56,692 nucleotides of DNA, taken from NCBI GenBank assembly GCA_944321015.1, contig CALUJS010000016.1, forward strand, positions 1-56,692. The letters are read 5' to 3'. Shown here piece by piece: positions 1-8,011 of the stretch. The notes beneath the pieces are model-generated. The model did not search any database, was not told where the DNA came from, and saw only the letters and a program-made list of their open reading frames with translations. The DNA comes from an uncultured Phocaeicola sp. Lineage in GTDB: Bacteria; Bacteroidota; Bacteroidia; Bacteroidales; Bacteroidaceae. Numbering within the stretch: the first letter of the stretch is position 1; every line of letters starts with the position of its first letter. A program made the position numbers and the translations under genes.

Positions 1-445
1 GCTAACTATCTGATATAACCTCCTTAATATCAATGGTGATTAAAAAGTTCTGTTTTTAAGGGAAACTTCGCAACTTTTGAACCGTAGCCAAAACAAAGCA
101 ACAGTAGATGTCTGCGTAATATGTTTATACCTTAATTCATATTCTCTTCATCTAAGAGAATGCAAGGTTATAAATATTAGCGTGGGCTTCTGCGTTGCTC
201 GTTTAGCTACGGTGGGCAATGCGAAGGCCTTGATGTGCGGGACGAGTAATAAGTACAGATTCCCGCGCTTTCTTTTTATATCCTAATCCCTAAATGCTAA
301 TTTATAAAACCTTCCTGCATTGGGAATCTACAGGAACATATTTTCAGCCAAATGAATGGAATATATAAGCTTACAACACTCCCTTTCAGTAAAGCACTAG
401 GAAGAACCACAAACAATCATAACATAACTTCTTAATATCAATATT
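1..445. other. AT-rich region without a supported gene
   Basis: No convincing gene is visible here. The composition is clearly AT-rich compared with the DNA beyond 2.6 kb. A 69-codon open frame at 77-286 has no recognisable protein character. Around 180-290 there is a locally less AT-rich patch that may be a remnant of something else. The end of this stretch should hold the promoter and ribosome-binding region of the lipoprotein gene at 446; no Bacteroides-type TAnnTTTG box was recognised. Confidence 0.5.
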
Positions 446-1462
446 ATGAAATCAACGCTAGTTTTTATTATTATCGTACTCGTCGCATTTACCTCATGCC
501 GCGAGAATGAATTGGCAAAAAAAGCCGATGGAACTTGGTATATGGTATTAGACATGAAAAATGACGAAGGAACACCATATACAGAAGAACGCATTTATAC
601 ATTTAATTATGACGAGAATGCTGATGTGTTCGGAGGAACATTTACGGAACAAAACATTGATACTATGCCAGAGGAAGAAATCGATGATTTTATTATAAGC
701 TATACCTCCACGACTACCATAAATGGCAATTGGGAAGTTATAGCAGGAGGCTTGTATCTGACTTATAATCTATCCTCACTAGAAGTATCAATTGACGACA
801 TAGATATAAAACTATCTGACGATCTTGATTTGCTAACATATATGAGTTACACAGAATTGGCAATGGGTAATGCTTTGTTAGGACAAGATTTAATAAATGA
901 GAAAGCAATAGCAAAAGATCTTCGTAAAGGCATCTATCAAGATGCTTATGAGTTATATGAAGCAAATAACTACTTATCTGAAAATAATAATTATTGCTAT
1001 ACCGATTTAACAATTGAAGATGATATAATGGTTTTTACAGGAGAAGAAGGAACAGCTGTTTTAAAAAAGCTCCTTCCAACCACTTCGGAATATGAGGAAG
1101 AGAATCACAATGGAAATCAAGATGATGATTATGTTACAAATACAGACATGAAGGGTACAAAAAATTACCATGGGTATATAAATAAAAATTTAGAAGTGAC
1201 TGTTACTCACACCTTTAAAAAACCAAATAAAGGTATACAAGAAGTATATGGATACTATTATTATCATAAAAATGGAGAAAACCATATAATCCTAAAAGGA
1301 AATTACAACCCATCAACCCAAAGGTTAAACTTAACGGAGTATTATGACGATGGCACTCCTAATTGCAAAATTTCCGCATTAAAAGAATCAGAAGGATTCA
1401 ATGGTAAATTCACTACACCACAAGGAAAAGAAATGACATTCTCTATTTCATTATATAATTAA
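446..1462 (+). CDS. Hypothetical lipoprotein, AT-rich
   Basis: Unrecognised 338-residue protein. The first ~18 residues form a lysine-start hydrophobic signal ending in FTSC, a typical Bacteroidetes lipobox, so the mature protein is probably anchored to a membrane through Cys18. The downstream sequence is acidic and rich in Tyr and Asn, with several beta-type segments (for example TWYMVLDMKND and GTFTEQNID), compatible with a lipocalin-like or other beta-sandwich fold, but no family is assigned. It ends 22 bases before the zinc-ribbon/DUF805 gene and shares its AT-rich composition, so the two are probably co-transcribed and were probably acquired together. Function unknown. Confidence 0.8.
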   Translation: MKSTLVFIIIVLVAFTSCRENELAKKADGTWYMVLDMKNDEGTPYTEERIYTFNYDENADVFGGTFTEQNIDTMPEEEIDDFIISYTSTTTINGNWEVIAGGLYLTYNLSSLEVSIDDIDIKLSDDLDLLTYMSYTELAMGNALLGQDLINEKAIAKDLRKGIYQDAYELYEANNYLSENNNYCYTDLTIEDDIMVFTGEEGTAVLKKLLPTTSEYEEENHNGNQDDDYVTNTDMKGTKNYHGYINKNLEVTVTHTFKKPNKGIQEVYGYYYYHKNGENHIILKGNYNPSTQRLNLTEYYDDGTPNCKISALKESEGFNGKFTTPQGKEMTFSISLYN

Positions 1463-1484
1463 CCATTTAACAACATCAATTATC

Positions 1485-2111
1485 ATGGAAGCAACAAAGA
1501 AATGCCCTTATTGCGGAGAAGAAATCATGGCAACAGCAAAAAAGTGCAAACATTGTGGTGAATGGCTGGAAACGCAACCGCCTATTCCACCTCAGCCACC
1601 AATAACAACCTTAAAAGAATCATCTCCAAATAAAGAAACAGAAGAAGAGCCTCTTAGCTTCTTCGAATATTATCTAGATAATGCATGGAACAGTGAAGAA
1701 GCAGGTTCGTGGAAACCAAAATTCGATTTCTCTGGCACAATGCCTAGAAAACAATTTTGGATTGCCAGCTTTTTTATATCACTTATTTATGGTAGCCTTT
1801 ATACATTTTTCATGGTGGTAGCAAGTTTACATACAGGTTTCTCTTTCTTTAAAATATTTATATACCTAGCTTTTATAGGATATATCATAAAAACTGTAGA
1901 GATGCAAATACGACGTCTCCGAGACACTAACACAAGTCCATGGTTTGTAATTCTTAGCTTTATTCCGTTTCTAAATCTCGTACCAATTATAATGTTTCTT
2001 CAAAAAGGTTCAGAAGATAAAAAAACAGTATGGCAAAAGAAGGATTCTATAGGTCTTATCGCTCTGTTTATTTTTATTGCTTCAATGTTTTTCATTGCAA
2101 GCTTCTTATAA
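1485..2111 (+). CDS. Zinc-ribbon DUF805 membrane protein
   Basis: 208 residues. The N-terminus carries a double CxxC zinc ribbon (CPYCGEEIMATAKKCKHCGE, residues 7-26), then a proline-rich linker, then a DUF805-type membrane domain from about residue 75: the FSGTMPRKQFWIASFF entry motif, about four hydrophobic helices, and the conserved IRRLRDTN stretch after the third. DUF805 proteins (YhaH family) are inner-membrane proteins of unknown function; the fused zinc ribbon is a common Bacteroidetes arrangement. It follows the lipoprotein gene by 22 bases in the same AT-rich block. The family call is firm, the role is unknown. Confidence 0.88.
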   Translation: MEATKKCPYCGEEIMATAKKCKHCGEWLETQPPIPPQPPITTLKESSPNKETEEEPLSFFEYYLDNAWNSEEAGSWKPKFDFSGTMPRKQFWIASFFISLIYGSLYTFFMVVASLHTGFSFFKIFIYLAFIGYIIKTVEMQIRRLRDTNTSPWFVILSFIPFLNLVPIIMFLQKGSEDKKTVWQKKDSIGLIALFIFIASMFFIASFL

Positions 2112-2122
2112 AATATAAATCC

Positions 2123-2170
2123 AAGTCGGTCATTCGAGATGATACTTCTCTATATTCTAATGACCGGCTT
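2123..2170 (+). terminator. Hairpin after the DUF805 gene
   Basis: Arms at 2123-2134 and 2159-2170 (AAGTCGGTCATT with AATGACCGGCTT) pair over 12 bases with one G-U wobble, starting 12 bases after the stop codon. There is no strong T-run after it, so it may be a weak terminator or an mRNA 3'-end stabiliser. Confidence 0.5.
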
Positions 2171-2552
2171 AGAATAAACCTTTCAAGAAAATAAACCAGA
2201 TCCAGCATAAGCTAAAGTAAACTAAAGCTCAAAATCAGATGAAATATATCAGTAATCAATAATTTACGTCTGAGCTCCAATCTCGACCATTTCCACTAAA
2301 AAACTGATTATAGCCCCAAATCTTTCATGAAATGAGGATGTGTTGTAATGAGCGATACACCCTCTTTTTTATTTTGTATTGCCAGTTGACCCGTGACTGG
2401 GATGTCACTGTCTTCCTCCACCTTGCCGCTACGCTCCATGGACGGAGGAAGGCGGTAGAGGAGTTGCACTTCTAACTTGACGGTCGTGTTGACTCTACCA
2501 TGAATAAGGAGGAATACAAAATCCGGCAAGAAATGGCCGGAGAAGTTATAAC
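2171..2552. other. Intergenic region at the composition boundary
   Basis: No supported gene. This is where the AT-rich left end gives way to GC-rich chromosome. A 73-codon open frame on the minus strand (2308-2529) has varied amino-acid content but no recognised domain and no clear start signals. It could be a decayed fragment of a mobile element or a dispersed repeat. No terminal inverted repeats or attachment site were found by eye. Confidence 0.4.
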
Positions 2553-2584
2553 GAAAGAGCCGAGGTGATTGCCCCGGCTCTTTC
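2553..2584 (-). terminator. Terminator of polA
   Basis: GAAAGAGCCG (2553-2562) pairs with CGGCTCTTTC (2575-2584), with a short inner extension AGG/CCC. It lies 17 bases beyond the polA stop on the minus strand. The A-flanked arms make it a plausible intrinsic terminator. Confidence 0.65.
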
Positions 2585-2601
2585 GTAATATTATATATAG
2601 G

Positions 2602-5373
2602 TCAATGCGCCTCCAGCCAGTTGGCGCCCCAGCCGCAGTCGGCTTCCAGGGGGACGCGCAGCGGATAGGCTCCCTGCATCTCCTCGATGACTATCTGCTG
2701 CACGCGCTCCCGTTCCTCGGGCAGGACACTGAAGTTGAGTTCGTCGTGCACCTGGAGAATCATCTTCGAGCGGATGCCCTCCTGCATGAAGCGGCGATAG
2801 ATGCGCGTCATGGCCACCTTGATGATGTCGGCTGCACTACCCTGAATGGGCGCGTTGATGGCATTCCGCTCGGCATAGCCGCGCACCACGGAGTTGTGCG
2901 AATGGATGTCGGGCAGGTAGCGCTTGCGCTTCGAGATGGTCTCCACGTAGCCCAGGCGGCGGGCCTCCTCGATGCTGTGTTCCATGTAGGCCTTCACGTG
3001 CGGATAGGTGCGGAAGTACTCGTCGATGAGCGCCTTGGCTTCGCGACGGTCCACGCCCATGCGCTCGGCCAGACCGAAGGCCGATATGCCGTAGATGATG
3101 CCGAAGTTGGCCGTCTTGGCCTTGGTGCGCTCGGTGCGGGTCACTTCGGCGATGGGCTTCTTGTAAATCTTTGCGGCGGTGGCGGCGTGGATGTCGTGCC
3201 CCTCGCGGAAGGCTTCGAGCATGTGCGGGTCGCCGCTCAGGTGGGCCATGATGCGCAGCTCGATTTGGGAGTAGTCGGCCGAGAAGAACTCGCATCCGTC
3301 GTCGGGGATGAACGCTTTGCGTATCTCCTTGCCGTCCTCGTTGCGCACGGGGATGTTCTGCAAGTTCGGGTTGCTCGAACTGAGGCGGCCCGTGGCCGTC
3401 ACCGTCTGATTGAACGAGGTGTGGATGCGGCCCGTGCGGGGATTGACCAGCGCGGGCAGAGCGTCGATGTAGGTGCTCAGCAGCTTGCGCAGGCCGCGAT
3501 AGTCGAGTATCTTTTCCACGATGGGGTGTTTCGTCTTCAGGCTTTCGAGCACCTCCTCGGAGGTGACGTACTGGCCTTTGCTCTTGGTCTTCTTGGCCTT
3601 GTCGCTGATGCGCAGCTTGTCGAAGAGCACCTCGCCCACCTGCTTGGGGGAGGCGATGTTGAACTCCTCGCCGGCCAATTGGTAGACCTCCTGCTCAATC
3701 TGCTTCATGCGGGCGGTGAAGTGCTCCGATGTCTGGCGCAGGGCCTCGGGGTCGATGCGCACGCCGTTGCGCTCCATATAGGCCAACACGGGCACGAGCG
3801 GCATTTCTATCTCCTCGAACAGGCGGCGGGCGTCGTGCTCGTCGAGCTCGCGCTCAAGCACGTGCTTCAGCTTGAGGGTGACGTCGGCGTCCTCGCAGGC
3901 GTAGCGGTAGACCTCGGCGGGGGTCAGGTCGCGCATGTTCTTCTGCTTGCGTCCTTTCGGGCCGATGAGCTCCTCGATGTGGATGGGCTCGTATTTGAGG
4001 TAGATTTCGGCCAGATAGTCCATGCCGTGGCGCAGCTCGGGCTGGAGCACATAGTGGGCCACCATGGTGTCGAACAGCGGACCGCGCACCTCGGCTCCGT
4101 AGTGTCCCAGCACAAGGATGTCGTACTTGATGTTCTGGCCCACCTTGAGGCAGTCCTCGCGGGCATAGGCGGGCTTGAACTCGTCGACGATGCGCTGCGC
4201 CTCGTCGCGGTCGGGCGGCACGGGGACGTAGTAGGCCTCGTTCTCGGCAAAGCTGAAGCTCATGCCCACCAGCTCGGCCTGCATGGCTTCGGTGCCGGTC
4301 GTCTCGGTGTCCATGCTGAACGAGGGGACGGACATCAGGCGGTCGGCGAGGGCCCGGCGGTCGGCTTCGGTCTCGACCAGATGGTAGCGGCAGGGCAGGT
4401 CGTCCAGCCGGGCGAGACGGGCGGGGGCGGCCTCTTCCTCCGGCTGCGGGGCGGAGTCGAAGGCGGCGAACAGCGAGCCCTGCTCGGGAGCGGAGGCGGG
4501 CTTGTCTTTCTTGAAGACGCGGTCGATGAGGCTGCGGAACTCCAGGTCCTCGAACATGGCGCGCAGGGCATCCTCGTCGGGCTGTTCGCGGCGCAGGGCG
4601 TCCATGTCGAGCTCGATGGGGACATCGGTCTTGATGGTGGCCAGGAAGCGCGAGAAGCGTATCTGCCCGGCGTTCTCCTCCACCTTCTTGCGCAGGGCGC
4701 CTTTCAGGCGGTCGGTGCCGGAGAGGAGGTTGTCGATGCTGCCGAACTCGGCGATGAGCTTCTGCGCGGTCTTCTCGCCCACGCCGGGACAGCCGGGAAT
4801 GTTGTCCGAGCTGTCGCCCATCAGGCCCAGCAGGTCGATGACCTGGGCGGGCGTGTCGATGCCGAACTTCTCCTTCACCTCCTCCACGCCCAGCGTGTCG
4901 AACTCCTTGTCGCCGTGGCGCGGTCGATACATGAACACGTGCGGCCCCACGAGCTGGCCGTAGTCCTTGTCGGGGGTCATCATGTAGGTATCGATGCCCA
5001 GCTCTCCGGCCCGGGTGGCGAGCGTGCCTATCACGTCGTCGGCCTCATAGCCCGGCACTTCGAGGATGGGGATGCGGTAGGCGCGGATGATGTCCTTGAT
5101 GACGGGCACCGACCAGCGGATGGCCTCGGGCGTCTCCTCGCGCTGGGCCTTGTAGCCGGCATAGGCCTCGTGGCGGAAGGTGGGACCTGCGGGGTCGAAG
5201 GCCACGCCGATGTGGGTGGGCGACTGGCGGCGGAGCACGTCCTCAAGGGTGTTGACAAAGCCCAGTATGGCCGACGTGTTCTGCCCCTTGGAGTTGATGC
5301 GGGGAGCCTTGATGAAGGCGTAGTAGGCGCGGTAGATGAGCGCGTAGGCATCGAGTAAAAATAGTCTTTCCAT
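2602..5373 (-). CDS. polA: DNA polymerase I
   Basis: 923 residues, the normal full length for a three-domain enzyme that fills gaps and removes RNA primers during replication and repair. The N-terminal 5' nuclease domain shows the metal-binding GYEADDVIG (108-116) and GDSSDNIPGCPGVGEKTA. The 3'-5' exonuclease site DTET is intact, so proofreading is expected. The polymerase domain carries motif A (FFSADYSQIELR, near 700), motif B (RTKAKTANFGIIYG) and motif C (VHDE, 875-878). It is divergent from the polyprenyl synthase gene, with 91 bases between the two start codons. Confidence 0.98.
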   Translation of the reverse strand: MERLFLLDAYALIYRAYYAFIKAPRINSKGQNTSAILGFVNTLEDVLRRQSPTHIGVAFDPAGPTFRHEAYAGYKAQREETPEAIRWSVPVIKDIIRAYRIPILEVPGYEADDVIGTLATRAGELGIDTYMMTPDKDYGQLVGPHVFMYRPRHGDKEFDTLGVEEVKEKFGIDTPAQVIDLLGLMGDSSDNIPGCPGVGEKTAQKLIAEFGSIDNLLSGTDRLKGALRKKVEENAGQIRFSRFLATIKTDVPIELDMDALRREQPDEDALRAMFEDLEFRSLIDRVFKKDKPASAPEQGSLFAAFDSAPQPEEEAAPARLARLDDLPCRYHLVETEADRRALADRLMSVPSFSMDTETTGTEAMQAELVGMSFSFAENEAYYVPVPPDRDEAQRIVDEFKPAYAREDCLKVGQNIKYDILVLGHYGAEVRGPLFDTMVAHYVLQPELRHGMDYLAEIYLKYEPIHIEELIGPKGRKQKNMRDLTPAEVYRYACEDADVTLKLKHVLERELDEHDARRLFEEIEMPLVPVLAYMERNGVRIDPEALRQTSEHFTARMKQIEQEVYQLAGEEFNIASPKQVGEVLFDKLRISDKAKKTKSKGQYVTSEEVLESLKTKHPIVEKILDYRGLRKLLSTYIDALPALVNPRTGRIHTSFNQTVTATGRLSSSNPNLQNIPVRNEDGKEIRKAFIPDDGCEFFSADYSQIELRIMAHLSGDPHMLEAFREGHDIHAATAAKIYKKPIAEVTRTERTKAKTANFGIIYGISAFGLAERMGVDRREAKALIDEYFRTYPHVKAYMEHSIEEARRLGYVETISKRKRYLPDIHSHNSVVRGYAERNAINAPIQGSAADIIKVAMTRIYRRFMQEGIRSKMILQVHDELNFSVLPEERERVQQIVIEEMQGAYPLRVPLEADCGWGANWLEAH

Positions 5374-5437
5374 CTGTATTCTTATAAATTCAGGGTAAAA
5401 GTACGAAAAAAAGCGTGTCCCGTTCCCCGTTTATTAT

Positions 5438-5445
5438 TACTTTTG
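5438..5445 (+). promoter_or_regulatory. Bacteroides-type -7 box for the polyprenyl synthase gene
   Basis: TACTTTTG matches the Bacteroides primary-sigma -7 consensus TAnnTTTG and sits 19 bases before the ATG at 5465, implying a very short leader. No clear TTTG -33 box is visible at the usual distance. Confidence 0.6.
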
Positions 5446-5464
5446 CGGCTGAAATCGTGCATTT

Positions 5465-6439
5465 ATGGAGAAGACAGCAGTAATCAGACGTCCGATAGAA
5501 CAAGAAATGACCACCCTCCGCGAGGTGTTCGACGCATCCCTGCAGACAGCCAACCCCCTGCTTCGCGAAGTGCTGGGCTACATACGCCGGCGCAACGGGA
5601 AGATGATGCGCCCCATGCTCACCATGCTCGCGGCCAAGAGCTTCGGAGCCCTCTCGGCGGACGTCTATCATGCTGCGGCCACGATGGAGATGCTCCACAC
5701 CGCAAGTCTCGTCCACGACGACGTGGTGGACGAGAGCGGCGAACGGCGCGGACAGCCCTCGGTCAACGCGGCCTACAACAACAAAATCGCCGTGCTCGTG
5801 GGCGACTATCTGCTATCCACCGCCCTGTGGCACGCCTCGCTCACGCGCAACCCCGACATCGTGCAGGCCGTCTCACGTCTGGGCCAGGAACTCTCGGAGG
5901 GCGAGATTCTGCAACTCTCCAACATCGGCAATGCCGACCTCTCGGAAACGACCTACTACGAAATCATCCGCAAGAAGACGGCCGCCCTCTTTGCCACCTG
6001 CGCGCAGCTCGGAGCCATGGCGGCGGGAGCCGGGCCGGAAGCCGTCGAGCGCTTCCGCCTCTTCGGCGAACGCGTGGGCATCTGCTTCCAAATCAAAGAC
6101 GACATCTTCGACTACTACGACAGCCCCGAGCTGGGCAAGCCCACGGGCAAGGACATGCTCGAGGGGAAGCTCACCCTGCCCGCCATCCACGCCGTCAACA
6201 CGTGTGGCGACGACACCGTCCGCGAGCTGGTGCGCAAGGTGAAGGAAGGGCGCGTGTCGGCCGACGAGATTGCCCGCCTCATCGCCTTCACCAAGGAGCA
6301 CGGCGGCATCGACTACGCCCGCCGGGCCATGCAGCGACACTACGAGGAGGCCCTCGCCCTGGTGCGCGACGTGCGCGACGAGGCCGTCCGGGCCGCACTC
6401 GAGGCCTATGCCGCCTACGCGGTGGAGCGCACAAAGTGA
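5465..6439 (+). CDS. ispB: Polyprenyl diphosphate synthase (IspB-like)
   Basis: 324 residues. Trans-type prenyl synthase that extends an allylic diphosphate with isopentenyl diphosphate, probably to make the side chain of menaquinone. Both aspartate-rich magnesium sites are present: LVHDDVVDESGERRG (first DDxxD) and FQIKDDIFDYY (second), as is the early GKMMRPMLTML substrate-binding stretch. Chain length cannot be read from sequence, but octaprenyl or longer is usual for this family. The gene stands alone, followed 32 bases later by a strong terminator. ispG at 48.7 kb supplies the same pathway. Confidence 0.92.
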   Translation: MEKTAVIRRPIEQEMTTLREVFDASLQTANPLLREVLGYIRRRNGKMMRPMLTMLAAKSFGALSADVYHAAATMEMLHTASLVHDDVVDESGERRGQPSVNAAYNNKIAVLVGDYLLSTALWHASLTRNPDIVQAVSRLGQELSEGEILQLSNIGNADLSETTYYEIIRKKTAALFATCAQLGAMAAGAGPEAVERFRLFGERVGICFQIKDDIFDYYDSPELGKPTGKDMLEGKLTLPAIHAVNTCGDDTVRELVRKVKEGRVSADEIARLIAFTKEHGGIDYARRAMQRHYEEALALVRDVRDEAVRAALEAYAAYAVERTK

Positions 6440-6471
6440 GAATCCATTCCGACATCCATATCTGAAACGCG

Positions 6472-6495
6472 ACAGGCCTCCGGGCCTGTTTTTTT
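6472..6495 (+). terminator. Intrinsic terminator of the polyprenyl synthase gene
   Basis: ACAGGCC - TCCG - GGCCTGT followed by a run of seven T: a textbook rho-independent terminator starting 32 bases after the stop codon. Confidence 0.92.
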
Positions 6496-6549
6496 GTCCC
6501 CAGAGGCGAAGAAACCGCCGCCGGGCTTGCGAGTGTGGCGGAATCGGCC

Positions 6550-6557
6550 TACCTTTG
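6550..6557 (+). promoter_or_regulatory. -7 box of the HU-like gene
   Basis: TACCTTTG matches TAnnTTTG. If used, the transcript starts near 6564, giving a long leader of about 170 bases that contains the four-palindrome array and a GC-rich hairpin before the ATG at 6737. Confidence 0.6.
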
Positions 6558-6565
6558 CCCTCAGT

Positions 6566-6650
6566 CAGATGTACGTCCGAAGCATCGTCAGACGTACATC
6601 TCCCATATCATCAGATGTACGTCTCCCGCATCGAGAGATGTACGTCTGAC
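6566..6650. repeat. Four-copy 23-bp phased palindrome array in the HU-like leader
   Basis: Four copies of a palindrome close to AGATGTACGTCT have their GTAC centres at 6571, 6594, 6617 and 6640, an exact 23-base step. The second copy is written as AGACGTACATCT, the same palindrome read from the other strand. The four-unit design resembles the 22-bp CATATG arrays elsewhere in the window but with a different core. It lies in the probable 5' untranslated region of the HU-like gene, suggesting an operator or autoregulatory site. Confidence 0.8.
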
Positions 6651-6682
6651 CGGGGTGAAGACCCGTGCGGACGAAACGATGA

Positions 6683-6715
6683 CGCCCGGCCGTTCGCGGG
6701 ATGAACAGCCGGGCG
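6683..6715 (+). promoter_or_regulatory. GC-rich hairpin just before the HU-like gene
   Basis: CGCCCGGC (6683-6690) pairs with GCCGGGCG (6708-6715) around a 17-base loop. There is no T-run, and it ends 21 bases before the start codon, so an effect on translation or mRNA stability is more likely than termination. Confidence 0.45.
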
Positions 6716-6736
6716 TAGAACCTAAAGACACAAGAC

Positions 6737-7210
6737 ATGGCACGTTACAGATTGACCAGAAAGAAGAACAGGCTGAACCGCGCGAAGGACGGCCTGTGGT
6801 ATGCCGAGCCGACGCCCGGAAGGGCCATGCGGGCAAGGACCGTCTGCCGCCTGGCGACGAAGAATCTCACCCTCTCGGCCGGCGAGTTGGAGCTGGGGCT
6901 GGAGGCCCTGGGCGACTGCCTGCCCGACCTGCTGGCGCAGGGCAACCTCGTCAGCCTGGGCCGGCTGGGCACGCTGCGGCTGGAGTTCGGCAGCGAGGGA
7001 GTGGCCGAGCCCGAAGACTTCAGCGCGCGCCACATCAGGCGTCCGCGCGTCGTGTTCCAACCCTCGAAGGAGTTCACGCGGAACGTCATGCGCGGAGTGC
7101 GCTACGAGGCCGACGGACTGACGGCCGACGGTCTCTCCTTCGGCTCGGTGGAATCGTTCAGGGAGTGGCAGCGGGGAACAGACGCCGCAGCCACCGGCCC
7201 CCAATCATGA
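6737..7210 (+). CDS. HU-family DNA-binding protein (HU-HIG type)
   Basis: 157 residues, longer than canonical HU (~90). It matches the Bacteroidetes HU-like class with an N-terminal extension: basic start (ARYRLTRKKNRLNRAKDG), a mid HU-like helical part with GNLVSLGRLGTLRLEF (equivalent to the HU loop entering the beta arm), then RHIRRPRVVFQPSKEF. These proteins are presumed nucleoid-associated, but most are uncharacterised. The 3' end overlaps the end of the convergent lgt gene by 53 bases. The leader carries a phased palindrome array, a candidate autoregulatory site. Confidence 0.82.
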   Translation: MARYRLTRKKNRLNRAKDGLWYAEPTPGRAMRARTVCRLATKNLTLSAGELELGLEALGDCLPDLLAQGNLVSLGRLGTLRLEFGSEGVAEPEDFSARHIRRPRVVFQPSKEFTRNVMRGVRYEADGLTADGLSFGSVESFREWQRGTDAAATGPQS

Positions 7211-7997
7211 AGGCGATGCCCGCCGCGACGAACGGGATGCTGAGCCACTGCCCCATGTCGAGCGCCATGCCCTCCTCGAAGTCCACCTGACGCTCCTTGA
7301 GGAACTCGATGAAGAAGCGGAAGGCGAAGGCCAGCGTCAGCGTCAGCCCGAAGAAGAAGCCCGAGCCCATCTTGCGGCTGAACCGGTGGCTGAGCGCCCA
7401 CTGCAGGGCGAAGACGGCAAAGTAGAACAACGCCTCGTAGAGCTGGGCCGGATGGCGGGCGAAGTCCTCGCCGTTGCGCACGAAGATGAAGCCCCAGGGC
7501 ACGTCGGTGGGGAAGCCCACGATTTCGGAGTTCATCAGGTTGCCCAGGCGGATGAAGCAGCCCGTCAGGGGCACGCCCACCGCGAGGCAGTCGAGCACGA
7601 AGAGCGTGCTGACCTTCGTGCGGCGGATGTAGAAGACGAGGGCGATGAACACGCCGATGATGCCGCCGTGGCTGGCCAGGCCCTCGTAGCCGGTGAACAC
7701 CCATCCCGAGGCCGTGTGGCGGAAGGGGAGAATCATCTCCAGCGGGTGGGCCAGGAAGTATTCCGGCTGGTAGAAGAGGCAGTGCCCCAGGCGCGCCCCG
7801 ATGAGCACGCCGAAGAAGCAGTAGAGGAACAGCGGCTCGAACAGTTCCTGACGGACGCCCTGGCGGCGGTAGAGGTGCTGCACGATGAAGTAGGCCAGGG
7901 CGAGGCCAATCATCCAGCAGAGGGAGTAGAAACGGATGTGGAGGCTGCCAACGGAGAACAGCTCGACGGGCGGGTTCCAGGTGATGAATGACAACAT
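7158..7997 (-). CDS. lgt: Prolipoprotein diacylglyceryl transferase
   Basis: 279 residues from the ATG at 7997 (MLSFITWNP). The open frame continues upstream, but that part lies inside ychF in another frame, so the shorter start is chosen. Integral inner-membrane enzyme that transfers diacylglycerol from phosphatidylglycerol to the lipobox cysteine of prelipoproteins, the first step for the many lipoproteins in this window. Conserved Lgt stretches are visible: HGGIIGVF and the signature around CFIRLGNLMNSEIVG. It begins 14 bases after ychF, so it is probably co-transcribed with it. Its 3' end overlaps the HU-like gene tail-to-tail. Confidence 0.96.
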   Translation of the reverse strand: MLSFITWNPPVELFSVGSLHIRFYSLCWMIGLALAYFIVQHLYRRQGVRQELFEPLFLYCFFGVLIGARLGHCLFYQPEYFLAHPLEMILPFRHTASGWVFTGYEGLASHGGIIGVFIALVFYIRRTKVSTLFVLDCLAVGVPLTGCFIRLGNLMNSEIVGFPTDVPWGFIFVRNGEDFARHPAQLYEALFYFAVFALQWALSHRFSRKMGSGFFFGLTLTLAFAFRFFIEFLKERQVDFEEGMALDMGQWLSIPFVAAGIAFMIGGRWLRRLFPAATP

Positions 7998-8011
7998 GGG
8001 CGCGGGGGTGT

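Noticed and set aside
77..286. 69-codon open frame at the left end
   Set aside because: No ribosome-binding or promoter signals, no family character.
2308..2529. 73-codon minus-strand open frame
   Set aside because: No recognisable domain, and in a boundary region between compositions; kept only as a possible remnant.
2569..5358. Long 929-codon open frame on the plus strand opposite polA
   Set aside because: It mirrors the polA reading in GC-rich DNA; its protein is a low-complexity Leu/Ala/Gly/Val/His string with no family character, while the minus strand has every polymerase motif.
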